This document shows positions 47,200-59,487 of a stretch of DNA of 64,000 nt, piece by piece (position 1 is the first letter of the stretch; each line of letters starts with the position of its first letter). The notes below the pieces were generated by a model. That model made no database searches. It worked only from the letters and a program-made list of their open reading frames with translations, and had not been told where the DNA came from. A program made the position numbers and the translations under genes. Source of the stretch: Gordionus sp. m RMFG-2023 (Eukaryota > Nematomorpha > Gordioida > Chordodea > Parachordodidae); the NCBI RefSeq assembly GCF_954871325.1, contig NC_088777.1:38665366-38729365 (forward strand), read 5' to 3'.

Positions 47200-48110
47200 A
47201 CGCGCTTCTAATAGAGGATTCTTTGCTTGGTCAAAATAAATAGTTTTTTTTGATATTTTAATAATTTTTAAAAATAGGTTAATATTAACTTTTTTGTAAT
47301 CTACATTCATTTTAGAGCTTTTTAAATACAGGATTCTAAGGGATTCTTTACATATTCTATATTTCTTATTTTAAATTTGAGCCTCATAGGGGATTCTTAG
47401 TTAGTCAATAAAATTAAATTTTCGATATTTAAATATTTTTAGAAACATGAATATTATCATTTTCTAAATTTTCCTTAAGAAGTTATACATGATTCAATAT
47501 TTATTTTTTAAATTTGAGCCTTTTTAATATGGGACTCTTAGTTTAGTCAAAAAAATAAATTTATCCCCTTGAAAAGTTATAAAAGATTCTATAATTATTT
47601 TTTTAAATTTGAGCCTTTTTAATAGAGAATTCTTAATTTAGTCAATAAAAATTAAATTTTTTGATATTTATAAATTTAAAAAAATATTAATATATAATAT
47701 TTTCTGAATCCCTTTGAAAAGTTATACATGATTATATATTTCTTTATTTCTATTTGAGCTTTTTTAATAAAGGATTTTTTAGTTAATCAGTCAAAAAAAA
47801 GGAGTAATTTTCAATATCTCATTAATTTAAAATTCATTTTTTAAATTAATTTTTACATTTTCTGAATCACATTGGGAGATAAACTTGAATCTATTTCAAA
47901 TTTTTTTTATAGTAGTCTATAATTAGCAAGGATTATTAAGTATTCTATGGGGATTCTTATTTTAGTCATGAAAAAAAATGTTTATTAAAAAAACTAATTT
48001 ATCAGTTTTTTTTATAAATTAAAAAAAAACCATTTTCTATGTCATATTGAAGAGCTAAACAGGAATCCATATTATTTTTATATAATATATGCTTGATTAA
48101 TAGGGGTTAA
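47200..48110. repeat. Diverged tandem array, about 100-175-bp units
   Basis: GGGATTCTTAGTTTAGTCAA-like motifs recur at about 47215, 47387, 47527, 47627, 47772 and 47948, each followed by ATTTTCTGAATC and GAAAAGTTATACATGATT motifs. The units are old and uneven in length. No coding content. Confidence 0.6.
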
Positions 48111-48154
48111 TTGTTTTTAAATCAAAATAAATAAATATTATGTTATGCTGAAAT

Positions 48155-48210
48155 GTAAATCGGGCTGTTTAGAAAAATCGACATAAATAGGGCTTTTTAA
48201 CAACACTAAT
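48155..48210. mobile_element. Solo end of a MITE of the 11120 type
   Basis: The segment ending GGGCTTTTTAACAACACTA resembles the right terminus of the MITE at 11120-11339. The matching left terminus was not found. Confidence 0.35.
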
Positions 48211-48774
48211 GGATAGAAGACTTACATAAAGAATTTAATTTGCTACCCTCTCACCCTTAAGGTAATTAAATTGTACTGAAGTTCTAGGACAAAGGCTTTT
48301 GTTTGGCTCAACTCTTTTTTTCTTAGCCCATGGACGTTTAATTAGTAATTTTTTGGACTGTTGTGCATATATGTATTTGTGGATGTGAAGGGCTACTTAT
48401 TTTTTTTATTTCCCCTTAAATTAAATAATGGCTTATGAGGAAAACCTAGCGAAGCTCTGTTTGTCAACTCAACATTATAACTTAGCGCTGAAATCACGTA
48501 ATCAAATTAAAACTTTCATTCACTTGTAAAAATAAATAAAATACCGATTGGTTCGGTTACGGTCCGCAATTACTATTATTAAAAAGCAAATAAGCTAAAA
48601 TGGCTGTCAAAATGACCCCTATAAGTTTGAAGCGAGAGATTTAAAAATATTAAAAAATTTAACTTTTACAGATTAGACAGATTTTACTATTTAAAGTAAA
48701 TTATTTAATATTAAATTAATTTAATATAATGAAAAATTTATTAATATAAATATTAAAAAATATATAATTCTAAT

Positions 48775-49251
48775 TTTTATATTTATAAATACTTTACTAC
48801 TTATATAAATTTATTCGGATAAAATTCTCTTTATTTTTCAATAATAAATTCCAACACTATAATAAAAAAAATTCCTATTTACAATAACTATTCATAAAAA
48901 CCAAGTAAAATTTCAGTTTTCAAAATATATCAAACAAAAATCAATTAATTTACATCTCCAGTTTATAAAATCACCGACTGAATCAAATTATTAACATCAA
49001 ATTAAAATAATTTTCATCCCATAAAAGTTTTTCTTTTCATTTCAATAAAAAAAGAACAAGTAAATTTTTCTCGTATAATATATTTATCAAAAGTCAAAAG
49101 TAAAAAAGTAAAAAAGTAAACAAAAAAAAATACCAAGTGTTTGAATATCAATTCTCGATAAAATAACTAATAAATAAAATATATTCTTTTTGATTGACAT
49201 TTTATAATATATATGTACAAATATATATCATAATAATACAAAACTACAACA
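48775..49251 (-). repeat. LTR (3' copy) holding the uninterrupted Helitron target
   Basis: Begins TGTTGTAGTTTTG on the minus strand. The segment AAATATATATCATAATAATA is intact here but is split in the other LTR by the Helitron at 52601-54291. Confidence 0.85.
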
Positions 49252-52116
49252 CGCCCACCCTTCATAAGCCACGTGTTCCATTATAAATATCGTTCTTTAA
49301 GGACATTGATTATTTCCTCGTCATTTATCGAATCTTATCTTTGAACATCATCGACTTTTAACTCTTAATTGTCTTCTTTCGACATGCGGATTATAATAAT
49401 TAATATATTTTGTTTGTTTTATAATACTTATAAATTTGAATTCAACAATCCTTTACAATTATTTTCTTTTTCTTAATGTTCAATTATAAAACAAATAATT
49501 GACCACAAACAAAATAAAAGAATACGAATAGGGATAAAAAAAAATAATTTATAATTGTCACTATTAAAATTACATATATATATTTTCGTTATATCCATTA
49601 AGAAAATAATATGAACCACAAAAAAAAAATATTAAGACATGTCATATAACAAAAATACAAAGCTACAATATATGTATATTATGCCACCACAATCATATTT
49701 TTTATGTTACAAAAAAAAATATGAAGATATGCCAATAGATAAAAAAAATTTTAATTTATAATTATAACTATTAAAACTATAAACAATATCCTCACATCAC
49801 ATTCCATCCTTTTTTAAAACTCCTTTATTTTACATAATTCTTCACTAGGTCAAAGTTTAAAGTCCTTTATTGTCCACCAACTTTTATTTAAGAGTTTTTT
49901 CTTTATCACATAATATTAAAAAATTTTTTTAATTGTTTCACAACAATGTCTCTTAAAAAAAAATACATTTTTTTTTTAAAAATTAATCTACACAAAAGTT
50001 TGTATTTCATTGAACTTTCCAATAACATACCACATGGTATTATTCACATGAATTTATTAAAGTCAATGTTTTTTTTATTTTATTGATAACAATATAATTC
50101 TTAACTTAAAATATTCTTCTCTACTGCTTAAGATAAATAATACTTTTCTTCCCAGATATTATTTTTAATAAAACTTTTATTACAATATGTTATCACTTAT
50201 AATTATGCTTTACTCAATTTTATATTGACTTGTCTCTCAACAATACCATTCGGACAATATTTATAAAAATTTTCACTAGACATTATTGAAATACTTGCCC
50301 CGGTATCAAATAACATTTCAACCATTTGTCCACCAAATTTTAAATTAATATGAGGACATGAACTCTGTTCCTTTGCTCCCTCAGTTATTAAATTTTTAGG
50401 CAATTTAATAGGTTGAATGATATTTATTTTAATTTCTTTTTCAATACAATTAATATTCATACCTAAATTCATCTCAGAATTTACAGGTCTCTGAATCTCA
50501 TTTATGTTTTTATTAAAAATCTCTCCTGGATATTTCTCACTTGTTTGATTACAATAATCCTTTTTATTCAGATTATTGGTTAATTTAAAATTTTTTATTT
50601 CATCAAAATGTCAATAAAAATTTCCTACATTAAAACTCTTTTTAATCGAGTTAAATTTCAAAAATTTTTAATAAAACTAAATATATCAAAATATTTATTA
50701 TTCTCTAAATATGATTTTTCTATTTTTTTTGATTCTCTTTCAAATCATATAGTCACTGTAACCCACTCACACTTTGAATACAATGTAGGGCAATGTGTCC
50801 CATTTCTTCACATTTGAAACACATTCTATCATGGTCTGTATTGTAAGTTTTAATTTCATCCACATTTATAATCTGAGGATTTTGTATACTTCGAACCACT
50901 GGATTTATCACTACCGATGTTCGTTGTGGAAATCCACTTTTGAAATTGGCTTCTTTCACCATGCAATTTCTTTTTATATGTCCTACAAAACCGCATCTAT
51001 GACACACTATGTCATTTTTTTCACTTGGTTTTATAATCACATTCTCATTAGTTTTTCTGTCTCTTGAATAACAATTTTTACCGATATGTACTTTTCTTCC
51101 ACAAAGTTCACAACTTTAAATCACATTATTACTTTTGATTTTTAAGTTGGAAACTTCTCTGGATAAATTTTTCATATTTTCTCTCATTTCTCTAATTTCA
51201 CTTAAAATTATAGATTCCTCGGTACTTTGTCTCAAAGTATTATCTGTTTTATTATTTTTCAAAATTTCTTCTGGTTTTTTACTTAAAACCTCAGAAATTT
51301 TCTCTTTAAATTCAATCACAATTGAATTTAATTTTTTATTGATATCCTCCGATATGTCAATATTTTGATGAAAACTTTCCCCGTATCTAAATATTTTGAA
51401 TTAATTTTTTTATTTATATCCTCCGATATGTCAGTATTTTAAGGAACATTAAATACTTCACCAATATCTAAATATTTCTCATATTTATCTTCAACATTTT
51501 TTTTACTATTTAAATTTTTTAATTCTAACAAAATTAAATATAAACTATTTTTGATATCCTCAGAAATATCTAAAGATTTATTACTATTTAGATCACCTAA
51601 TTTAATTATTTTATTATTCACTGATCTTCTTTGAATTTTATTAATTAATTGTCTGAAACCAATTAATAATATATACAATATAAAAAAAATGAAAGCTGTA
51701 ACCACACTATTGGTCACATCCACTTTATTAAAGTTTGAATTAAAAATTTTATTAAAATTACTCTTAAAATTTGACATTTTATTAATATTATGTTTATTAT
51801 AATTATCATTAAAATAAAAAGCCATTTTTTCAATAATTACCCAAAATTTAAAATTTTATCTTATATATTTCTAATTTTAATCCAAAAAATCTTACAATTG
51901 CATTGTGTAATTTATAATACAAAAAAAAATTTCTTACCTTTATATATCCGGAATCCACTATTATTTTGAGGAACCCGGTCCTAGAAATTGTTTTTCTTGA
52001 TTAATAACATCTGAAATTTATTTTTATAAAACACTCTTGTTTTATTTTTTTCTCTAAATATCTCAGTTTTTATATTTTTCTCTAACTTATTTTTTTTACT
52101 AATAAGTGTTCACGTA

Positions 52117-52133
52117 TCCTGGTCACGGCACCA
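52117..52133 (-). promoter_or_regulatory. Primer-binding site complementary to tRNA-His
   Basis: The minus strand directly after the 5' LTR reads TGGTGCCGTGACCAGGA. This is complementary to the 3' end ...TCCTGGTCACGGCACCA, which agrees with the 3' end of animal tRNA-His as I remember it. Confidence 0.65.
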
Positions 52134-52600
52134 TTTTTATATTTATAAATACTTTACTACTTATATAAATTTATTCGGATAAAATTCTCTTTATTTTTCA
52201 ATAATAAATTCCAACACTATAATAAAAAAAATTCCTATTTACAATAACTATTCATAAAAACCAAGTAAAATTTCAGTTTTCAAAATATATAAAACCAAAA
52301 TCAATTAATTTACATCTCTAGTTTATAAAATCACCGACTGAATCAAATTATTAACATCAAATTAAAATAATTTTCATCCCATAAAAGTTTTTCTTTTCAT
52401 TTCAATAAAAAAAGAAAAAGTAAATTTTTCTCGTATAATATATTTATCAAAAGTCAAAAGTAAAAAGTAAAAAAGTAAAAAAGTAAACAAGTAAACAAAA
52501 AAAAATACCAAGTGTTTGAATATCAATTCTCGATAAAATTACCAATAAATAAAATATATTCTTCTTGATTGACATTTTATAATATATATGTAAAAATATA

Positions 52601-54291
52601 TCTAATATATAATCTCCATAATCAAAACATGATCGTTTTGGTATCCTCCCAATGTATTTAAAATTTAAGGGGACTATATAGTGTAATGTTATTTTTTTTG
52701 CTCTCTACGAGAGTCGAACCACAAACCTCCCGTTTCAAAGGCGTATGTTTTAAGCATGCACCAACTTGAATATAATTAAATTTAAAATATTAATTTTATA
52801 TATATATATTAATTAATAGCTGATATTATTAAAATTTTACCGTTTATTACCATATTAGCTGACGGGGTTGAAGGGTAATTATTTAGTTTGTGTGTATGGT
52901 ACTAAATATACATTATTAATAAATTTTATATAAATATTAAAATTTAGGAGAAAAAGAGGTAAAATTGTTGTAATGTATACCGTGAGCATGTATTAGAAAT
53001 ATCAAATATAAATTTGTGATGGAAATCATATTGGATAAAATTTAAAATAGAGAAGTTTTAAGATTTTTGAATTTTAAATATGGTTATATATTGGCCTGAA
53101 ATTCTTTTTTTGCAGACATAGCCAGGCCTGATCAAAAAACCAAGTCCCATGCAACTTTCATAAAATTTTGCCATTTATTTTTATTTAAATTAATAAAAAT
53201 GTTTTAAATTTAATTTAATAAAAATGTTTTAAATTTAATTTTATATTTAGAATAAAATTTAGATTTGTTATAGAAATCATATTTGGTAAAATATAAAATA
53301 GAAATGCATGAAAATTTTTTAATTTTAAATTTGGGCTAGACATTGGCCTGAAAATTTATTTTTGCAGAAATCGCCAGGCCTGATTAAAAAACCAAGCCCA
53401 TGCAACTTTCATATTCTGATTTTATTTTTAAATGAATTATGACTTATATATATTTTATCTCAGCTCTCAACTAACAAAATTATTATGGTCTTTGGCGGGC
53501 TTGAGAAAATTTTCCTAACAATATGGTTTTCAGAGATTTACCTATCTCCAGGCTTGGGAAAAAATTACAAAATTATTATGGGTTGGCCAGGTTTGAGAAA
53601 AAAAATTCCAGGCCGTCTGGTCCATATTTAAAATTAAAATTTTTTCAAACATATCTATTTTAAATTTTCCACAATATGATTTATATCACAAATTTAAATT
53701 TTATTCTAAATATAAAATAAGATATTGTTATTAAATTACAATAGAAATAAATGGAATATAAAATTAAATTTAAGACATTGTTATATAGAAATAAATGGCA
53801 AAATTTTATGAAAGTTTCTTGGAATTTGGTTTTTTGATCAGGCCTGGCTATGTCTGCAAAAATAAATTTCAGGCCAATGTGTACCCCATATTTAAAATTA
53901 AAAAATTTCCAAGCATCTCTATATTAAACTTTATTCAATATGATTTCTATTACAAATTTAAATTTTATTCTAAATATAAAATTAAATTTAAGACATTATT
54001 ATTAAATTACAATAGAAATAAATGTCAAAATTTTGGGAAAGTTGCATGGGACGTGGTTTTTTGATCAGGCATAGCTGTATCTGCAAACAAAATTTTGAGA
54101 CCAATGTCTAGCCCATATTTAAAATTCAAAAATTTTGAATCATCTCTATTTTTAATTTTACCCAATATGATTCCTATCACAAATTTAAATTTTGATATTT
54201 CTAATACCCTTAATGCTCACGGGTTACGTTGCAATACACAAACTAACTAATTACCCCTCAACCCCGTCATTCTTGACGGGTTATTAGCTAG
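52601..54291 (+). mobile_element. Non-autonomous Helitron (1691 bp) inserted in an LTR
   Basis: Starts TCTAATATATAATCTCC and ends with the hairpin CCCGTCA-TTCT-TGACGGG (54263-54280), spacer TTATTAG and CTAG (54288-54291). It is inserted between A and T with no duplication: joining 52600 to 54292 regenerates the sequence of the other LTR. The interior has a tRNA-like segment (52700-52770), a truncated inverted copy of the Helitron 3' end (52858-52915) and diverged internal repeats of about 240 bp (CAGGCCTGATCAAAAAACCA-type motifs at 53100-54120). No Rep or helicase is encoded. The small ORF at 53795-54064 is translated repeat sequence. Confidence 0.88.
52700..52770 (-). ncRNA. tRNA-like segment within Helitron
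   Basis: The minus strand reads A-box-like AGTTGGTGCATGC and B-box-like GTGGTTCGACTCTC separated by a normal distance, with a CTTTGAA-type anticodon loop region. The stems pair imperfectly, so it is a tRNA pseudogene or SINE head. The equivalent segment exists in the Helitron at 10755. Confidence 0.5.
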
Positions 54292-54322
54292 TATCATAAT
54301 AATACAAAACTACAACACTAAT

Positions 54323-54900
54323 ATTAATTATTTATATAAATTAATAATATAATATTTAAAAAAATATATATTAATAAATACATAGTATAATATAAATTTT
54401 AATTTTAATATATTTATTATTAAATTAGATATAAAGAAAAGTATGTAAATTAATAATTGTATTAAATTGTAAGATTATAAGATTTTATTATAATATAATA
54501 ATTAATATTATTTACATAATTAATATAATTTATTTAATATATTTATAATATATTTGCATATTTTAATATTATTGATATATTTAATATAATTTATTTATAA
54601 TGAAATAATAAATAGAATTTATTCAATATTATATATATTTTTTTAAATAATTTATATTAGATGATATTAAAACAATTTTTCTCTGCATTAGAGAACTTAT
54701 ATACTTAATAATAAAAATATAGATTAATTTTTTTGTAATATTTATTCTAAAAAAATAACCAAGAATGGTAAAACTAGGAGCCATTTACTTACGTCGTTTT
54801 CTGAATATAATTTCATGAGACTTGTAGATGAGTAGAAAATAAAAATAAATTTGAGGGTAAAGGGGTAATAGATATTCATTATTTCAATAAATATCACATT
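54323..54900. other. Very AT-rich stretch
   Basis: Almost pure A/T with TAATATAATTTATTTA-type runs and no gene, termini or exon-like sequence that I can support. Confidence 0.5.
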
Positions 54901-55620
54901 TACTCATATATTTTAATTTTTTTTGTTATTTCTAATGATTCATGGGATCGTTAATTTTTTTTACTAGGAACTCTAAATAAAATTTTTATAGTAGGTATAT
55001 ATACTTATTATTCCTTCAAATATCTAATTTACTCAAATTTTTCTTGAGATTTCTAATAATTAATGGGATCGTTAATTTTTTTTTATTGGAACTCTATAAA
55101 TAAAATTTTTATAGTAGGTATTTATACTTATTATTCATTAAAATATCTTATTTACTCAAATTTTTCTTGAGATTTATAATAATTAATGGGATTGCTAATA
55201 TTATTTTTATTGGAACTCTATAAATAAAATTTTTATAGTAGGTATTTATACTTATTATTCCTTCATATATCTTATTTACTCAAATATTTCTTGAGATTTT
55301 TTATAATTAATGGGATCGTTAATTTTTTTTATTGGAACTATATAAATAAAATTTTTATAGTAGGTATTTATACTTATTATTCCTTCAAACATCTTATTTA
55401 CTCAAATTTCTTTAGATTTCTAATAATTAATGGGATCGTTAATTTTTTTTATTGGAACTCTATAAATAAAATTTTTATAGTAGGTATTTATATTTATTAT
55501 TTCTTCAAATATCTGATTTACTCAAATTTTTCTGTTATTTCTGATATGGGATCGTTAATTTTTTTTCTTACTAAGAACTCCTTTAATAAAATTTTTATCG
55601 TAAATATTTATATAATATAA
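54900..55620. repeat. Six-copy tandem array, unit about 121 bp
   Basis: ATGGGATCGTTAATTTTTTT recurs at about 54941, 55063, 55186, 55310, 55430 and 55546, giving spacings of 116-124 bp, each followed by TTGGAACTCTATAAATAAAA and TTTTTATAGTAGGTATTTAT. The 109-residue open frame at 55291-55620 is two to three translated units and is not a real gene. Confidence 0.88.
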
Positions 55621-55629
55621 TTATGGTTA

Positions 55630-56420
55630 CATATGAATATTTCTTTTTATTTCAAGTGCATAATTACCGATATTTATTATTCATTTATCTTTAAGACATG
55701 TAAACAAAATATAAAAATAAAAAATGAATATATATATATATTAAAAGTGAATGTATATTTTAAAAATATTGATGGCTCTAAAAAGAGCTTATAGTAAAAA
55801 TGCTCCTAAAAACAGGAATTATTTAAAAATTTCTAATTGGAGTTTTTGTTTAAGAAAAATTGATTCGCGTTTTTCGTTTGTAATGTTAAAAATTTTACGT
55901 GCTAAAATTTAAAAATAAAATATGTAGATTTTGAGAAATTGCCATTAGTTGAAATGACTATGGTTTGAAAAATAAAGTTATTTATTGTTGAGTATTTTTT
56001 AGTTTTTTTATTTTTCCCGCTAGTAAGAGGGTTTGAATTAATTGATGAGAGAAAGGAAGAGACGCAGGTTACATTAAATTATTATTGATTATGAAATTTT
56101 TCTGAAAATTCGCGAATATAATTTTATTTATTCATGCCTGTGTAGACAATATTAAAAATGTATTTTATAAGAATTTAATTACATATATATCAGGTTAAAT
56201 AAAAAAAATAATTTTATAATAGTGCGCGAAACAATAATATAAACGTACAAAATGAAAGATGATAATTTTGAATTGAAATAAATTATACAAAAAATATAAC
56301 AACAATAAATGTAAGTTATACTGATAAAAAAAATATAAAAAGGAAGGGTTTAGTGTACTATTCAAGCATTCCAATGTCATTAACATTATGATTAATATTA
56401 TGAACTTTTACTATATAAAG
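55630..56420. other. Intergenic AT-rich stretch
   Basis: No supported feature. The minus-strand frame at 56386-56195 is a hydrophobic translation of A/T-rich DNA without family resemblance. Confidence 0.45.
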
Positions 56421-56428
56421 CTCTCCAC

Positions 56429-58222
56429 CAGGGGCGTCGCTAGCCTTTACAATCTCGGGGGGCTCAACTAAAAAAATTCCATGGGGGCTTCGCTCCCTCC
56501 CCATGCCCATAAATTTGCGGGCCTTTAGCCCTCTTTTGTCCGGCCGTCGGCCGGGTTTTATATTAATATATTATAATTTTTTTAAATTTGTTAACTCTGA
56601 ACAATTATTCTGAATTTTAATTCTCATTTATTATATTATGCATACAAAATAAACTGGAATATAAATAATTAAAACAATACAATACATTTCTAAATATAAA
56701 TTTTTTTTAATACAAAATCTATTTATTACAATATAAAATATTTTCGATTGTTAATATAAAAAAAATTTGCGTATAAAGTATTTCAAGTGATAAATTGATA
56801 ATAGTTTTTAGAAACCACATTATGCAATAATATAATTCTTAACAACTTACATTGACAAATTGTTATCAAACTAATATAACTCTCTGTTACCATTTAATAC
56901 ATTTATAGAATGGACTAATAAGGAAAATTATATAGGCCTAAACCAAATCAACAATTCTTGAAGAAGAGAGTATAAACGACCAATCCAAATCATAAAACTA
57001 TTAAGTGGTTAGCACTTCCTTTTAGATGACATGATGGTAGCTAGATAATTAATAGAGAAAATTATTGTGAGATATTAAATTTCTTAATGATTATCATCCA
57101 TTTTAAATGATATATAATATATAAACGACTGCACAGTTGACCATTATTGTTTATCTAAAATATGCAATCATATGCTCTCAGCCGTTGTAGTAATAATCTT
57201 AAATTATATAGCAACACAAATAATTGATGCTAGTTAATTTGCAGTAATAGCCATGACACTCACGATGTTAACTAGTATCAGAATTTTTTATGTTGAATAA
57301 ATTGATAAAATAAAAACACTAAAAATTTTGGAAGAATAATTGTGCATATTGAATTATACAAAGTAGTTTGTAAAAATATCAAAAATATACTTGTATTAAA
57401 AATTTAACTCAAAACTGTTTTTTGAAAAAGAAAAAAATAGCTTTCCTAACGTAAAAAAGAAAAAAAAAGATATCAAATTTATTATATCTATTGTAGGATG
57501 AATAATAAAATGTTTAATTTTTAAAATTATTTATAAGTAAATAGATGGCGTTTAATACTTGAAAGCAAATTGTTACTATATTTATTATCAAAAGCATTTA
57601 TTAATAAAATTCATTTTAATATTAGCTGTAATATATAATAACTGCAGTGGCATTTTATCTAACATTTTATAAACAATTGTATATAATAGAGGATTATAAA
57701 CTATATGTCTACTTACTTTTTATTATACTTATTTGGACCTTGAAAATATTTTTAGGAATAGGTATAATAAAATTTAAAAATAAATATACAGTTGATTAGT
57801 CATTTTGAACTCTGCTAATTACAATATTTTTTATAGGTTTATAAAATAATTTAAATAATAATAGTCCATTAAGCTTCAATTGTTAATGCTAAATTAATAT
57901 TTAGTGAGGGATATTGATATTCTCAAAATTTGATTGCTAGCTGTCATAGTGAAAATATAATTTATATGTATTAATTTAATCTAATATTTAAAATAGTATT
58001 CATTTAATAAATATATAGATAGTCTTATTAATTTTAAATAATAAAATTAAATATATATTTGACTTAATAGAATTATAAAAGAAATCTTTAAGGGGCAATC
58101 AAAAAAAATTTTTAAGTTCAAGGGGTTAAGATTCCATTAAAAATTTTTTTTTGCTTCAGGGGGCTATGCAAATTTTCCAGGGGGCTCGAGCCCCTGCGCG
58201 CCCCCTCCTAGCGACGCTACTG
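56429..58222. mobile_element. Old hAT-like element
   Basis: Ends CAGGGGCGTCGCTAG and CTAGCGACGCTACTG are inverted repeats; both subterminal parts are rich in GGGGGCT/AGCCCC. The flanking 8-mers CTCTCCAC and TTCTCCAT match at 6 of 8. No transposase coding sequence remains in the AT-rich interior, so it is either a non-autonomous or a strongly decayed element. Confidence 0.72.
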
Positions 58223-58309
58223 TTCTCCATAAATGATGATATAGCAATAGTTGAGGAACATAACAGATTTTGAAATCGGCATCTACAATTATATATAATT
58301 TATATAGCA

Positions 58310-59300
58310 TTTTTGAATAAAATATACCTTTTATTTTTGAATTCTAAAGTAAAGCTTCTTTTTTTTAACGGTAATATGGTTTGATTGAAATTGAAGCAAT
58401 AAAATATGCATAAAAGCTTGTAAATTGAGTAATAAATAGCTGCAATATAATAATAAGATTTATGGAATATTGAATTATAAAATAAGGCTACTCTTCCTTT
58501 TTTTTACTGCAATATGGTTTAATTGAAAATGAAGATCTGCAATATAATATTCATAAATGCTTGTAAATTGAGTAATAAATAGCTGCAATATAATAAGATA
58601 AGTATTAAATTTACGGATTATTGAATTATAAAGTAAGGCTACTCTTTTTTTTATACTGCAATATGGTTTAATTGAATTTGAAGATCTACAATATAATATT
58701 CATAAATGCTTGCAAATTGAGTAATAAATAGCTGCAATATAATAAGATAAGTATAAAATTTATGGATTATTGAATTATAAAATAAAGCTACTCTTTTTTT
58801 TATACTGCAATATGGTTTAATTAAAATTGAAGATCTGCAATATAATATTCATAAAAGCTTGTAAATTGAGTAATAAAGAGCTGTAATATAATAAGATTTT
58901 TAAACATATAGTAAATATACTTTTACTGTTATTTAGCTTAATTGATAATAAAGAGCTGCAATATGATATTTATAAAAGCTTGTAAGTTGAGCAATAAAAA
59001 GCTGCAATATAAGATATTTAAACATAAAATAAATATACTTTTACTGTAATTTAACTTAATTGATAATAAAGAGCTGCAATATAATAAGATTTTTAAACAT
59101 ATAGTAAATATACTTTTACTGTTATTTAGCTTAATTGATAATAAAGAGCTGCAACATGATAATAAAAACTTGTAAATTGAGCAATAAAGTGCTGCAATAT
59201 TAGATATTTAAACATAAAATAAATATACTTTTACTGTAATATAACTTAATTGATAATAAAGAGCTGCAATATGATATTTATATTAGTATGTAAATTAAGC
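58310..59300. repeat. Seven-copy tandem array upstream of WDR6, unit about 120-150 bp
   Basis: The motif TAAATTGAGTAATAAATAGC (or a close variant) recurs at about 58421, 58564, 58712, 58862, 58983, 59173 and 59291. Each unit also contains GCTGCAATATAATAAGAT and a TTTACTGTAATTTA-type segment. Units shorten to about 120 bp toward the gene. The array ends about 190 bp before the WDR6 start codon. Confidence 0.82.
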
Positions 59301-59472
59301 AGTAAGCTTAAGATATTTGAGCATACAAAAAGATTAAAGATGAGCATGTATATTTTAAGCTTATCGAAATTTACCGACAAAATACCTAATTATAACTAAA
59401 AAATATTAAAGGCGGTACGATATGGATTGGCTCAACACTGCCATGGGTAGTATTTAGCATTAATCCCCCTGA

Positions 59473-59481
59473 TTCTTGCAG
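59473..59481 (+). promoter_or_regulatory. Splice acceptor just before the WDR6 ATG
   Basis: TTCTTGCAG followed by ATTTAAATG. It is a strong acceptor consensus six bases before the start codon, so the mRNA probably has either an upstream non-coding exon or a trans-spliced leader joined here. Confidence 0.45.
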
Positions 59482-59487
59482 ATTTAA

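Larger units (their letters stand above)
48775..54317 (-). mobile_element. LTR retroelement with gag and protease only (fossil), right LTR split by a Helitron
   Basis: LTRs of about 477-490 bp: left 48775-49251, right 52135-52600 continued at 54292-54317. The outer flanks share the 5-bp duplication CTAAT (48770-48774, 54318-54322). On the minus strand the order is a gag-like region with one hydrophobic segment (about 51.4-51.8 kb), two CCHC knuckles (CHRCGFVGHIKRNC and CFKCEEMGHIALHC, about 50.75-51.0 kb) and an aspartic protease with LFDTGAS (about 50.2-50.5 kb). No reverse transcriptase, RNase H or integrase was recognised, so it is either a non-autonomous type or has lost them. It looks broken, with a few breaks. 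The 5' LTR is followed by an apparent tRNA-His primer site. LTR divergence is low, so it is fairly young. Confidence 0.83.

Noticed and set aside
53795-54064. An 89-residue open frame
   Set aside because: It lies wholly in repeated Helitron interior sequence and shows no family resemblance.
55291-55620. A 109-residue hydrophobic open frame
   Set aside because: It is two to three translated units of the 121-bp tandem array.
54900-59300. CRISPR-like arrays
   Set aside because: The repeats are long, head-to-tail satellites without unique spacers in a eukaryotic setting.
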